64,000 bases of DNA from Pseudomonas brassicacearum subsp. brassicacearum (GCF_008801605.1 NZ_VZPJ01000009.1:212693-276692); one strand, 5' to 3'. Shown: positions 45,286 to 54,856, numbered from the stretch's first letter. Notes: a model not told the origin generated them from the letters alone. Program-made: numbers and translations.

Positions 45286-46562
45286 ATGAACGTCGCACTT
45301 TCCTGAAGCAGGCCGGGATCCTCGCCGCCGGCCTGCCCCTCGCCGCCAGCCTGCCCGCCACGGCCAGCGCCGCTCCTCTGCCGCCGCTGCCGAAAAATAA
45401 ATGGGCGCAACTGCGCTCGCTGTTCAACCAGGACCCGGACTACCTGCACTTCTCCAATTTCCTGGTCACCACCCACCCGCGCCCGGTGCGCGAGGCCATC
45501 GAAGCACACCGCGCCGCCCTGGATAAAAACCCGGGGCTGCTGATGGACTGGGACCTGGGCGTCACCGAAGAACGCGAGGAAAACGTCCGCACCTGGGCCG
45601 GCCGCTACCTGCAAGCGACGCCCAAGCAGATCGCCCTCACCGGCAGCACCACCGAAGGCCTGTCGATGATCTACGGCGGCGTCCATGTGGCAGCCGACCA
45701 GGAAATCCTCAGCACCGCCCACGAACACTACGCCACCCACACCATTCTCGACCTGCGCAGCCAAAGGACCGGAACACGGGTACGCAAGATCAAGCTGTTC
45801 GAGAACGCCCACGACGCCAGCCACGAACAAATCCTCACGGCCATCGACCGCAACATCCGCCCCGAAACCCGGGTGCTGGGCATGACCTGGGTGCATTCGG
45901 GCAGCGGCGTGAAACTGCCGATCGACAAGATCGGCGCCCTGGTGGACAAGCACAACCAGGGCCGCAGCGATGAGCAGCGAATCATTTATGTGGTGGACGG
46001 CGTGCACGGTTTCGGCGTCGAAGACCTCAGTTTCCCCGAGATGAATTGCGACTTTTTCATCGCCGGCACCCATAAGTGGATGTTCGGCCCGCGCGGCACG
46101 GGCCTGGTGTGCAGCCGCAGCGAAGAGCTCAAGTACGTCACGCCGATCATCCCGACCTTTTCCGAAGCCACGGCGTTTTCCACGGTCATGACCCCGGGGG
46201 GCTACCACGCCTTCGAGCATCGCTGGGCGGCGGACGAGGCGTTCAAGTTGCACCTGCAACTGGGCAAGGCCGAGGTGCAGGCGCGGATCCATGCCCTCAA
46301 CAGCTATCTGAAAAAACAGTTGGTGGCACAACCGCAGATCGAGCTGGTCACGCCGCTGAGCCCAGACCTGTCCGCCGGCTTCACCTTCTTCCGGGTCAAG
46401 GGCCGCGAGAGCGACGAGGTGGCCGCCTACCTGATGAAGAACCGCGTGATCGCCGATGCCGTGCATCGCGATGCGGGGCCGGTGGTCCGTACTGCGCCGG
46501 GGCTGCTCAACACGGAGGCCGAGATCGATCGCTTCATGGGGTTGCTGGGCAAGACACTCTGA
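45282..46562 (+). CDS. pvdN: Pyoverdine side-chain-modifying PLP enzyme PvdN
   Basis: Periplasmic Tat-exported PLP enzyme that converts the N-terminal glutamate side chain to succinamide. 426 residues from the ATG at 45282; Tat motif MNERRTFLKQAGIL. Visible: GSTTEGLSMIYGG, VVDGVHGFG, and the PLP Lys in AGTHKWMFGPRGTG. Aminotransferase class V fold. The ATG overlaps the pvdM stop by four bases. Confidence 0.95.
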   Translation: MNERRTFLKQAGILAAGLPLAASLPATASAAPLPPLPKNKWAQLRSLFNQDPDYLHFSNFLVTTHPRPVREAIEAHRAALDKNPGLLMDWDLGVTEEREENVRTWAGRYLQATPKQIALTGSTTEGLSMIYGGVHVAADQEILSTAHEHYATHTILDLRSQRTGTRVRKIKLFENAHDASHEQILTAIDRNIRPETRVLGMTWVHSGSGVKLPIDKIGALVDKHNQGRSDEQRIIYVVDGVHGFGVEDLSFPEMNCDFFIAGTHKWMFGPRGTGLVCSRSEELKYVTPIIPTFSEATAFSTVMTPGGYHAFEHRWAADEAFKLHLQLGKAEVQARIHALNSYLKKQLVAQPQIELVTPLSPDLSAGFTFFRVKGRESDEVAAYLMKNRVIADAVHRDAGPVVRTAPGLLNTEAEIDRFMGLLGKTL

Positions 46563-46585
46563 ACATGACTTATCGAGAGAGATGG

Positions 46586-47461
46586 ATGAACAGTTTTTCG
46601 CTGAAGCTATTCCCGGCACTGGCCCTCGCCGCCCTGCTGCCCTCCGGCGCCCAGGCCTCGCAACCGGGCCAGGTCTTTCGCGACTGCAAGGACTGCCCGG
46701 AAATGGTCGTGCTGCCCACCGGCACCTTCCAGATGGGCACCCTGGAAAACGAAGTGGGACGCGAGCCCGACGAAGGCCCGATGCACCCGGTGACGTTCGC
46801 CAAGCCGCTGGCGATCAGTCGTTTCCAGGTGCTCAAGGGTGAATGGTTCGCCTACCTGCGCGACACCGGCTACACGATGCCCGACGGCGACAAACGTCCC
46901 GGTCGCGCCTGCAAGGCCGGCATCCCGGACTACCAGGGCAGTGACCCGCGCAAGCAGTACACAGACCGACATCCGGCGGTGTGCATGGATTTCGCCGAGG
47001 CCAATGCCTACGTGGCGTGGTTGTCGAAAAAGACCGGTAAACAGTACCGACTGGTCAGCGAGTCCCTGCGCGAATACGCAGCACGCGGCGGCAGCGCCGA
47101 CCCGTTCCCCTTCCCGTTCGATGACGGCAAGGACTACAGCATCGCCCAGCACGCCAACACCTACGGCGCGGCCGACGGCTACAACTTCACCGCTCCGGCC
47201 GGCAGCTTCGCACCCAACGCCTTCGGCGTGTACGACATGCACGGCAACGTCTACGAGTGGACCGCCGATTGCTACAACGAAAACTATGTAGGCGCCCCGA
47301 GCGATGGCAGCGCCTGGCTCAGCGGTGATTGCAAGGCACGCCGCATCCGCGGCAACGACTGGGGCGAAGCACCGGTGTTCTCCCGTTCGGGCAATCGCAA
47401 CGCGGTGTACCCCGATGCACGGGGCGATTGGCTGGGATTTCGGGTGGCGCGGGATATGTAG
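46586..47461 (+). CDS. pvdO: Pyoverdine maturation protein PvdO (FGE-sulfatase domain)
   Basis: Periplasmic formylglycine-generating-enzyme-like protein needed for the oxidation of dihydropyoverdine to pyoverdine. 291 residues from the ATG at 46586, with Sec signal MNSFSLKLFPALALAALLPS. Typical FGE motifs: GTFQMGTLENEVGREPDEGP, RFQVLKGEWFAYL, YRLVSESLREYAARGG and FGVYDMHGNVYEWTAD, DWLGFRVAR at the end. An alternative ATG at 46565 lies 21 bases upstream. In P. aeruginosa pvdF follows; here only a REPIN does. Confidence 0.94.
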   Translation: MNSFSLKLFPALALAALLPSGAQASQPGQVFRDCKDCPEMVVLPTGTFQMGTLENEVGREPDEGPMHPVTFAKPLAISRFQVLKGEWFAYLRDTGYTMPDGDKRPGRACKAGIPDYQGSDPRKQYTDRHPAVCMDFAEANAYVAWLSKKTGKQYRLVSESLREYAARGGSADPFPFPFDDGKDYSIAQHANTYGAADGYNFTAPAGSFAPNAFGVYDMHGNVYEWTADCYNENYVGAPSDGSAWLSGDCKARRIRGNDWGEAPVFSRSGNRNAVYPDARGDWLGFRVARDM

Positions 47462-47469
47462 GCGCCCCA

Positions 47470-47558
47470 TGTGGGAGCAAAGCTTGCTCGCGATGCAGAC
47501 ACCTCGATTTCACAGGGAACCGCGTCGCCTTCATCGCGGGCAAGCCTTGCTCCCACAG
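47470..47558. repeat. REPIN between pvdO and pvdE
   Basis: Inverted REP pair tgtgggagcaaagcttgctc (47470 on) and atcgcgggcaagccttgctc (to 47558). It occupies the position of pvdF in P. aeruginosa. Confidence 0.88.
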
Positions 47559-47560
47559 AA

Positions 47561-47584
47561 TAAATTCCCCTCCTCTCAAATCGT
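47561..47584 (+). promoter_or_regulatory. PvdS iron-starvation box of pvdE
   Basis: TAAAT 47561-47565, 16 bases, CGT 47582-47584. Exact consensus. It is 102 bases upstream of the pvdE ATG and should also drive the synthetase behind pvdE. Confidence 0.92.
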
Positions 47585-47686
47585 TCTAAAGAGGGGCACA
47601 ACCCAATCCAGCGTGCCTTCGCCCTAAAGCCCTCCCGGCGAACACCCGCGATGGCCTTCGCCCTTTCATCAAGCAGGGAAACCTCC

Positions 47687-49345
47687 ATGAGCCAACCAAC
47701 ACGCGGAGTGATCAATGAACTGTTCACCCTGCTCAAACCCTTCAGGCTGATTGTCGTAGGCTCCATCCTCTTGGGCATGTTGGGCGGCCTGAGCATCACC
47801 GCGCTGCTGGCCACCATCAACGACGCCCTGAACGCCGCCGTCACGCCCACGTTCCAGATGCTGATGAAGTTTGCCGGTCTCTGCGCGGCGGCCCTGCTGA
47901 CCTCGATTCTTTCCGACATCGGCACCAACCACGTCGGCCAGAACATCATCGCCGAGCTGCGTAAATCCCTCGGCAAGAAAGTGCTGCTGGCGCCCATCGA
48001 ACAGATCGAGCGCTTTCGCAGCCATCGGCTCATCCCGGTGCTGACCCACGACGTCAACACGGTCAGCAGTTTCGCGTTTTCGTTCGCGCCACTGGCCATC
48101 GCCTTCACCGTGACCCTCGGTTGCCTGGGTTATCTGGCCTACCTGTCGCTGCCGATGTTCTTGTTGCTACTGGTGGCTCTGGTGATCGGCACGGTCGTGC
48201 AATACGTGGCCCGGGCCCGCGGCATCCGGGGCTTCGAAGACGCCCGCGAGGCCGAAGACGCGCTGCAGAAACACTACAGCGCAATCGCCGCCGGAGCCAA
48301 GGAACTGCGCATCCATCGCCCACGCCGCCAGCGCATGTTCAGCCAGCGCATCGAAGCCACCGCCGACTACATCTGCGACACCAATATCCGCTCGGTCAAC
48401 ACCTTCGTGGTGGCCAAGACCTTCGGCTCGATGCTGTTTTTTGTGGTTATCGGCCTGGTGCTGGCCCTGCAATCGCTGTGGCTGGGCACCGATAAGGCCG
48501 TGCTCAGCGGTTTCGTGCTGGTGCTGTTGTACATGAAGGGCCCGCTGGAATACCTGGTGATGACCTTGCCGGTGATCAGCCGGGCGAACATTGCGTTCAA
48601 GCGCATCGCCGAACTGGCCGAACAGTTTTCCTCACCCGAACCGCACCTGCTGCTCAATGACAAGCGCGTCGCCAAGCCGACAATCCAGCAGCTGGAATTG
48701 CGTGACGTGCATTACGCCTTCCCGGCGGTCGACGGCAGCCAAGCCTTTGCCCTTGGACCGGTCAACCTGTCCATTGCCCAGGGCGACATTGTGTTCATCG
48801 TCGGCGAGAACGGTGGCGGCAAGACCACGCTGATCAAGCTGCTGCTGGGGCTCTATGCCCCCCAGGGCGGCGACATCCTCCTCGATGGCGAGCCGGTGCT
48901 GGCGGCTCAACGTGACGATTATCGCCAACTGTTCACGACGATTTTTGCCGATTACTACCTGTTCGATGAACTGGTCCAGGGCGATCAACAAGTGCCTGAA
49001 AATGCCAACCGCTACCTGGAACGCCTGGAAATCGCCCATAAGGTCAGCATCCGCGACGGTGCCTTCAGCACCACCGACCTGTCCACCGGCCAACGCAAAC
49101 GCCTGGCGCTGCTCAACGCCTGGCTGGAAGAACGCCCGGTGCTGGTGTTCGATGAATGGGCCGCTGACCAGGATCCGGTGTTCCGCCGCATTTTCTATAC
49201 CGAACTGCTGCCGGAACTGAAGGCGCTGGGCAAAACCATCATCGTCATTTCCCACGACGATCGTTACTTCGATATCGCCGACCAACTGATCCGGATGCAG
49301 GCCGGTCGGGTCGTCAGTGAAAAGGTCCCGGCAGCCTTTGCCTGA
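47687..49345 (+). CDS. pvdE: Pyoverdine precursor ABC exporter PvdE
   Basis: Inner-membrane exporter that moves acylated ferribactin to the periplasm. 552 residues from the ATG at 47687 with AGGGA upstream; six membrane helices in ~1-315, then the nucleotide-binding domain with Walker A VGENGGGKTT, the unusual signature LSTGQRKRLAL and Walker B PVLVFDEWAADQD. Cyclic-peptide-exporter type (family of SyrD). A 37-bp gap separates it from the terminal peptide synthetase. Confidence 0.96.
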   Translation: MSQPTRGVINELFTLLKPFRLIVVGSILLGMLGGLSITALLATINDALNAAVTPTFQMLMKFAGLCAAALLTSILSDIGTNHVGQNIIAELRKSLGKKVLLAPIEQIERFRSHRLIPVLTHDVNTVSSFAFSFAPLAIAFTVTLGCLGYLAYLSLPMFLLLLVALVIGTVVQYVARARGIRGFEDAREAEDALQKHYSAIAAGAKELRIHRPRRQRMFSQRIEATADYICDTNIRSVNTFVVAKTFGSMLFFVVIGLVLALQSLWLGTDKAVLSGFVLVLLYMKGPLEYLVMTLPVISRANIAFKRIAELAEQFSSPEPHLLLNDKRVAKPTIQQLELRDVHYAFPAVDGSQAFALGPVNLSIAQGDIVFIVGENGGGKTTLIKLLLGLYAPQGGDILLDGEPVLAAQRDDYRQLFTTIFADYYLFDELVQGDQQVPENANRYLERLEIAHKVSIRDGAFSTTDLSTGQRKRLALLNAWLEERPVLVFDEWAADQDPVFRRIFYTELLPELKALGKTIIVISHDDRYFDIADQLIRMQAGRVVSEKVPAAFA

Positions 49346-49382
49346 GCCTGCCCGACGCAATGCTGTTTACCGCGAGAACACC

Positions 49383-52300
49383 ATGAACGAACTGCTAGAT
49401 GATGATCTGCTGACGCTGCTGCTGGAGGATGTCGCTGGCGACAGGCACGAAAGCTCCCGCCGGCTGGACCGCGCGCCCTTGTCTTTTGCCCAGCAACGCT
49501 TGTGGTTGGAGCAACAGCGCGACCCGACCCGTTCGGCCTACAACCTGCCACGCGCCCTGCGCCTGACGGGCGAACTCAATGCCGACGCCCTGGAGCAGGC
49601 ACTCAATCGCGTCATCGACCGCCACGACATCCTGCGCACCGCGTTCATTGAAATCGACGGCGCCGCGAGCCAGGTGGTCGAGCGCAACGTTTGCCTGACC
49701 CTGCACCGGGATGACCTTGGCACGCTCGACCAGCCGGCACGCACCTTGGCGCTCTCACAGCGCATCGAGCAGCATGCCCGGCAACCGTTCGATCTCACCC
49801 AGGCGCCGCTGATGCGGGCAACGCTGCTGCGGCTGCGCAGCGACGAACATGTGCTGTTGCTCAACATGCATCACATCGTCTCCGATGCCTGGTCCAACAC
49901 GATCCTCATGCAGGACATGACCCAGGCCTATGCCCAGGCCTTGCTCGGCGATCCGTCAACGCTGCCGCCGCTGCCCATGCAATACGCCGACTACGCCATC
50001 CATCAGCGAGGCGAGTACTTGCAGAGCGCAGCCTGCCAGCGCAGCGGCGAATACTGGAGCAATTACCTGGGCCACGACCTGCCCACGCTGGAACTGCCCC
50101 AGGATTTCCCCCGCGCCACTCGCCAGCAACCGATGGCCGGACGCGTGCATGTGGCGCTTGCCCCGGCAATGGCCCAGGCCCTGGAAGCATTCTGCCAACG
50201 CCAGGGGCTGACGCCTTTCGTGGTGGCGCTGGGTGCCTGGCAATTGTTGCTGGGCCGCTACGGCAACCAGAACGACTTTACCGTCGGCGTCCCCAACGCC
50301 AATCGCAACAGCCATGAAAGCCAGGACCTGGTGGGTTTTTTCGTCAGCAGCCAGGTGTATCGGGCGCGGATCGACTCGGCCCGCAGCACGTTGGAGTTTC
50401 TCCGGGATCTACGCGCGCAGTCCCTCGCCGCGCTTGAACATGCCGACTACCCGTTGGAGCTGATCCTTGATCAGTTGCAACGTCCCGGCGTACAGGGCGC
50501 CAACCCGCTGTTCCAGGTCTTGTTCAACTGGCGCACCGGCACGCCCGCACTGCCGGCGCCGACCCGAGGTCAACTGACGCTGGAATTTCTCGATACCGGT
50601 GACAGCCAGGCCAAGTTCGACTTGTCGCTGGATGTCGACTATTCACAGCAGCAGATCGTGGCGACATTCGAATACCGCCGTGATCTCTACCGCGCAGACA
50701 CCATCGAGCGCATGGCCGAGCACTGGCAGAACCTGTTGCGGGGCCTGATCGAGACGCCCGAACGCGCCCTCGGCGAACTGCCATTGCTCAACACCGATGA
50801 ACAGCAGCAAACCCTGGACCACTGGAACCGCCAGCCGACTCGACTGCATCGCGGACAGTGCCTGCACCAATTGATCGAAACCCATGCCGCCGCCACGGGC
50901 GACGCCATCGCCCTGACCTTTGAAGGGCAGCACATGAGTTATGCCAAGCTCAACCGACAAGCCAACCAATTGGCCCATCGGCTGATCGCCCAAGGCGTCG
51001 GGCCCGACGTATTGGTCGGCATTGCCGTCGAGCGCACGCCGCAGATGATCATCGGCCTACTGGCGATCCTCAAGGCCGGCGGTGCCTACGTGCCACTGGA
51101 CCCGGCCTACCCGGCTGACCGCCTGGCCTACATGATCCAGGACAGCGGCGTCACGCAGATCCTGACCCAGGCCCATCTGCGTGAATCGCTGGCGCTGCCC
51201 GCTGGCATCAACTGTTTGTTGCTCGACCCCGTCGCTGTCGATGGCGACTATCCCGAGCACAATCCTGACGTGCCGATGCACCCGGATAACCTGGCGTACG
51301 TGATCTACACCTCAGGCTCGACCGGCCAGCCCAAAGGCGCGTTGCTCGCCCACCACAACGTCAACCGATTGTTCCAGGCCACGGACCACTGGTTCAGCTT
51401 CGATCAGCAGGACGTCTGGTGCCTGTTTCATTCCTATGCCTTCGACTTTTCCGTGTGGGAGATTTTCGGTGCCCTGCTGCACGGCGGTCGACTGGTCATC
51501 GTGCCCCACGCCGTGAGCCGTTCGCCGGAGGATTTCTACGCCCTGCTTTGCCAGGAAAACGTCACGGTGCTCAACCAGACGCCCTCGGCATTCAAGTCGT
51601 TGTTGCAGGTCGCCTGCGCGCCTCGCCAGCCTCTCGTCCACCGGTTGCGTCAGGTGATTTTTGGCGGCGAAGCAATTGATGTGCAGAGTCTGCGCCCCTG
51701 GTTCGAACGGTTCGGTGACCAGGCGCCGCAGTTGATCAACATGTATGGCATCACCGAGACGACGGTGCACGTCACCTGGCGACCACTGTCGATGAATGAC
51801 TTGCACTGCGAGGCCGCGAGCCCTATCGGCGAGCCTATCGTCGACCTGTCCTGGTATCTGCTCGACGCGCACCTGAACCCGGTGCCCAAGGGCTGCATCG
51901 GTGAGCTGCACGTTGGCCGGGCCGGCCTGGCCCGCGGCTACCACCGGCGCGCCGACCTGACCGCCACACGGTTTATCCCCGATCCGTTCGACCCTATTCC
52001 GGGTGGACGCCTGTATCGCACCGGCGACCTGGCACGCTACCGCACCGACGGCAGCATCGAGTACATCGGACGCCTGGATCATCAGGTCAAGATCCGTGGA
52101 TTCCGCATTGAACTGGGCGAAATCCAGGCTCGCCTGCAAACCCTGCCGGCGGTGCGCGATGGTGTCGTGCTGACCCATGAAGGCCCCGGCGGCCTGCAAC
52201 TGGTCGCCTACGTGATCGCCACGCAACCGGCCACGGCCGAGTTACGCGAAGGTCTGTTGACCGCGCTCAAAGCGCAGTTGCCGGACTACATGGTGCCCAG

Positions 52301-53546
52301 CCATCTGCTGTTCATCGAGCACTTGCCGCTCAATGCCAACGGCAAGCTTGACCGCAAGGCCTTGCCGGAACCGGACGCCTGTCTGTGGCATTCGAATTAC
52401 CTGGCGCCCCGCACACAGTTGGAAGAAGCCCTGGCGCAGCTCTGGCAACAGTCCCTCAAGGTTGAGCGCGTGGGGATCAATCACAGTTTCTTTGAACTGG
52501 GCGGGCATTCGATCCTGGCGATCGAGCTGATTGCCCAACTCAAGGCCCGCCTGAATATCATCGTGCGGCTGCAGGAGTTGCTGGCCAACCCGAGCGTCGC
52601 CGAGCTGGCGCTGTTCATTTCGCAAAAGCACCGCGAACAGACCCCATGCCTTGTCCCCTTGAACACCACCCCCACCGACGCGCCGCAGTTGTTTTGCCTG
52701 CATCCCAGCGGTGGCATCGTGTTCTGTTACCAGCCGCTGGCGCGCAAACTCCAACCTCGGGCGCGCACCGTTGGCGTCATGCACCGCGGCTTCAGCGAAC
52801 CCCACGCAGGGCCTGAAGCCTGGCGCGAGATGATTGCCGATTACGGCCAGGAAATCGTCACGGCCCAGCCGCAAGGTCCCTATTACCTGATGGGCTGGTC
52901 GTTGGGCGGCGCCATCGCGCTGGACATCGCCGCGACGCTGGAAAGCCAGGGCCACACCGTGAGTTTTCTCGGTTTGGTGGACAGCACGATTCCTGAACAC
53001 CTGTACCCGGCGACGTTGTCGCGTCATCGGCATTTACCAGGCGCTGAACAGGCCGACCCGGCCTCTCAGGATCTGCTGGAGGCCATCGAATATTTCGACC
53101 TGCTGTTTCCGACCCTCACCGAACGCACGGCGGCTTACCGGCAAGAGCACCCCGCCAGCACGGTCCAGGCATTCCATGAATGGGCCACCCGCCAGATCGA
53201 GCCGGGGCGAGGCGATTTGCTGTCAATCGTGCAGAGCGTCAAGGATGAAGTCATGAACGCTCAGGCGTTCTCCGTGCATGATCGGTTGCTGGAGGCCTTT
53301 GCTGGGTTCACGTTCAAACCGGTGCGGGTACGACCCAGTTGCTGGTGGACACAGGCGGAAAAAACTCCGGAAGAATTGGCGTTTTGCGAAGCCTTGATAA
53401 AGGGTTACAGCCTGGCCGGGGAGCTGCAATGCTCGGTGCATTCTCCGTTGCGTCATCGCAGTATGATTTTTGATGATGCGTTGCTTGATTCGCTGGTCGA
53501 GGTTTTTTTGGCCAGTACGATTGAAGGGGAAAAGCGCTTAGGGTAG
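49383..53546 (+). CDS. Terminal pyoverdine peptide synthetase C-A-PCP-TE, threonine code
   Basis: 1387 residues. Condensation domain (~32-480) with HHxxxD intact but Ala for Gly (HHIVSDA at 163-169). Adenylation domain (~500-1005): YTSGSTGQPKGALL, FDFSVWE, NMYGITETTVHV; reading the ten specificity positions by eye gives D-F-W-N-I-G-M-V-H-K, the threonine code. Carrier domain (~1035-1110) with FELGGHSIL. Thioesterase (~1125-1375) with GWSLGG. It ends chain assembly by hydrolysis or cyclisation. Placed behind pvdE and on the opposite strand to the other synthetases; in P. aeruginosa the TE-bearing synthetase pvdD follows fpvA on the minus strand. No epimerase. It has a short N-terminal docking-like extension. 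Confidence 0.93.
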   Translation: MNELLDDDLLTLLLEDVAGDRHESSRRLDRAPLSFAQQRLWLEQQRDPTRSAYNLPRALRLTGELNADALEQALNRVIDRHDILRTAFIEIDGAASQVVERNVCLTLHRDDLGTLDQPARTLALSQRIEQHARQPFDLTQAPLMRATLLRLRSDEHVLLLNMHHIVSDAWSNTILMQDMTQAYAQALLGDPSTLPPLPMQYADYAIHQRGEYLQSAACQRSGEYWSNYLGHDLPTLELPQDFPRATRQQPMAGRVHVALAPAMAQALEAFCQRQGLTPFVVALGAWQLLLGRYGNQNDFTVGVPNANRNSHESQDLVGFFVSSQVYRARIDSARSTLEFLRDLRAQSLAALEHADYPLELILDQLQRPGVQGANPLFQVLFNWRTGTPALPAPTRGQLTLEFLDTGDSQAKFDLSLDVDYSQQQIVATFEYRRDLYRADTIERMAEHWQNLLRGLIETPERALGELPLLNTDEQQQTLDHWNRQPTRLHRGQCLHQLIETHAAATGDAIALTFEGQHMSYAKLNRQANQLAHRLIAQGVGPDVLVGIAVERTPQMIIGLLAILKAGGAYVPLDPAYPADRLAYMIQDSGVTQILTQAHLRESLALPAGINCLLLDPVAVDGDYPEHNPDVPMHPDNLAYVIYTSGSTGQPKGALLAHHNVNRLFQATDHWFSFDQQDVWCLFHSYAFDFSVWEIFGALLHGGRLVIVPHAVSRSPEDFYALLCQENVTVLNQTPSAFKSLLQVACAPRQPLVHRLRQVIFGGEAIDVQSLRPWFERFGDQAPQLINMYGITETTVHVTWRPLSMNDLHCEAASPIGEPIVDLSWYLLDAHLNPVPKGCIGELHVGRAGLARGYHRRADLTATRFIPDPFDPIPGGRLYRTGDLARYRTDGSIEYIGRLDHQVKIRGFRIELGEIQARLQTLPAVRDGVVLTHEGPGGLQLVAYVIATQPATAELREGLLTALKAQLPDYMVPSHLLFIEHLPLNANGKLDRKALPEPDACLWHSNYLAPRTQLEEALAQLWQQSLKVERVGINHSFFELGGHSILAIELIAQLKARLNIIVRLQELLANPSVAELALFISQKHREQTPCLVPLNTTPTDAPQLFCLHPSGGIVFCYQPLARKLQPRARTVGVMHRGFSEPHAGPEAWREMIADYGQEIVTAQPQGPYYLMGWSLGGAIALDIAATLESQGHTVSFLGLVDSTIPEHLYPATLSRHRHLPGAEQADPASQDLLEAIEYFDLLFPTLTERTAAYRQEHPASTVQAFHEWATRQIEPGRGDLLSIVQSVKDEVMNAQAFSVHDRLLEAFAGFTFKPVRVRPSCWWTQAEKTPEELAFCEALIKGYSLAGELQCSVHSPLRHRSMIFDDALLDSLVEVFLASTIEGEKRLG

Positions 53547-53552
53547 GTGTGT

Positions 53553-54839
53553 ATATCCGTTTCTTCGGTAACGGCGGCTTAGGGTTCCGCCCTTACGGCG
53601 GCTCACTTTTGAAAAGCCCGGAAGCCGGCCCAGTCAAAAGTAAGCAAAACGCTACATGCCCTACCACTTGGTGCCTCGCCTAGGCTCGGCATGCCCTCAC
53701 TCCGGCATTGCTCCGTGGGCCGCCGCGAAGGGCCATCCATGGCCCAGCGCGGCTCTCCCGGTCGTACGCCCATCAAATCTGCTTGAGCAGAATCTGTGGG
53801 AGCAAAGCTTGCGCGCGAGGCGGCCTTACAGCCGGCCTGGCTCTCCCGCTCGTACTCCGATCCCATTGTGGGAGCGAGCTTGCTCGCGAAGGCGTCGGCA
53901 CAGCCAACATCACAGCAAACTGATCCACCGCTTTCGCGAGCAAGCTCGCTCCCACATGGGGCTGGCGGGTGTTCACAGCATCTGCACACGACACAAAAAA
54001 CCTGTGGGAGCGGGCTTGCTCGCGAAGGCGTCGGCACAGCCAACATCACTGCAAACTGACCCTCCGCTTTCGCGAGCAAGCCCGCTCCCACATGGGGTTG
54101 GCGGGTGTTCACAGCATCTGCACACGACACAAAAAACCTGTGGGAGCGGGCTTGCTCGCGAAGGCGTCGGCTCAGCCAACATCACAGCAAACTGATCCAC
54201 CGCTTTCGCGAGCAGGCTCGCTCCCACATGGGGCTGGCGGGTGTTCACAGCATCTGCACACGACACAAAAAACCTGTGGGAGCGGGCTTGCTCGCGAAGG
54301 CGTCGGCACAGCCAACATCACCGAAAACTGACCCTCCGCTTTCGCGAGCAAGCCCGCTCCCACATGGGGTTGGCGGGTGTTCACAGCATCTGCACACGAC
54401 ACAAAAAACCTGTGGGAGCGAGCCTGCTCGCGATGACGCCAGCACAGCCAACATCACTGCAAACTGAACCACCGCTTTCGCGAGCAAGCCCGCTCCCACA
54501 GGAGAAACGCGGTCTCACCAAGAACCAGGCCGGCTGTTAGGCCGCCTCGCGGTGGACGTTGATCTCAGGCGCCCCGTTAACCACGCTGGCCGAACGCAGG
54601 TATTGCGTAGTGGGCACCTCGGCATGGATGCCGAGGTAGCCGCGCTGGGCAATGGATGGCCCTTCGCGGCGGGCCCACGGAGCAATGCCGGAGTGAGGGC
54701 ACACCGAGCCTAAGCGAGGTGCCGAGTGGTGGGGCAAAAGCGCTTTGGTTACTTTCGCCTGGGCCGGCATTCCGGCTTTTCGAAAGTGACCCGCTGTAAG
54801 AGCGGAACCGCCAGTAGCCACTACCGAAGAAACGGATAT
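53553..54839. repeat. 1.29-kb intergenic element: ~202-bp inverted arms around a REPIN array
   Basis: The arm at 53553-53754 and the reverse complement of 54638-54839 are similar along their whole ~202 bp (shared parts include atatccgtttcttcggta, cactccggcattgctccgtg and gcgaagggccatcc). It has no transposase gene. The enclosed part is a 136-bp tandem REPIN array (53868-54500). It ends 6 bp after the terminal synthetase stop and before the fpvA terminator. Reading frames across it are not genes. Confidence 0.85.
53868..54500. repeat. 136-bp tandem REPIN array
   Basis: Unit = REP (tgtgggagcgggcttgctcg) + spacer gcgtcggcacagccaacatc... + inverse REP + the linker ggcgggtgttcacagcatct and a poly-A stretch. 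Units begin at 54001, 54137, 54273 and 54409 (exactly 136 bp apart), preceded by a diverged copy at ~53867; the last is partial. Confidence 0.93.
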
Positions 54840-54856
54840 GCCCCCTCCCCACGCCC

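Noticed and set aside
53868..54500. Possible CRISPR array
   Set aside because: The repeat unit is 136 bp and almost identical throughout, with no short repeats and unique spacers, and there are no cas genes.
53603..54540. Several overlapping frames in the REPIN array with GAGLLAKA/LAREGVG repeats
   Set aside because: They are translations of REP sequences and the 136-bp unit in different frames, not proteins.
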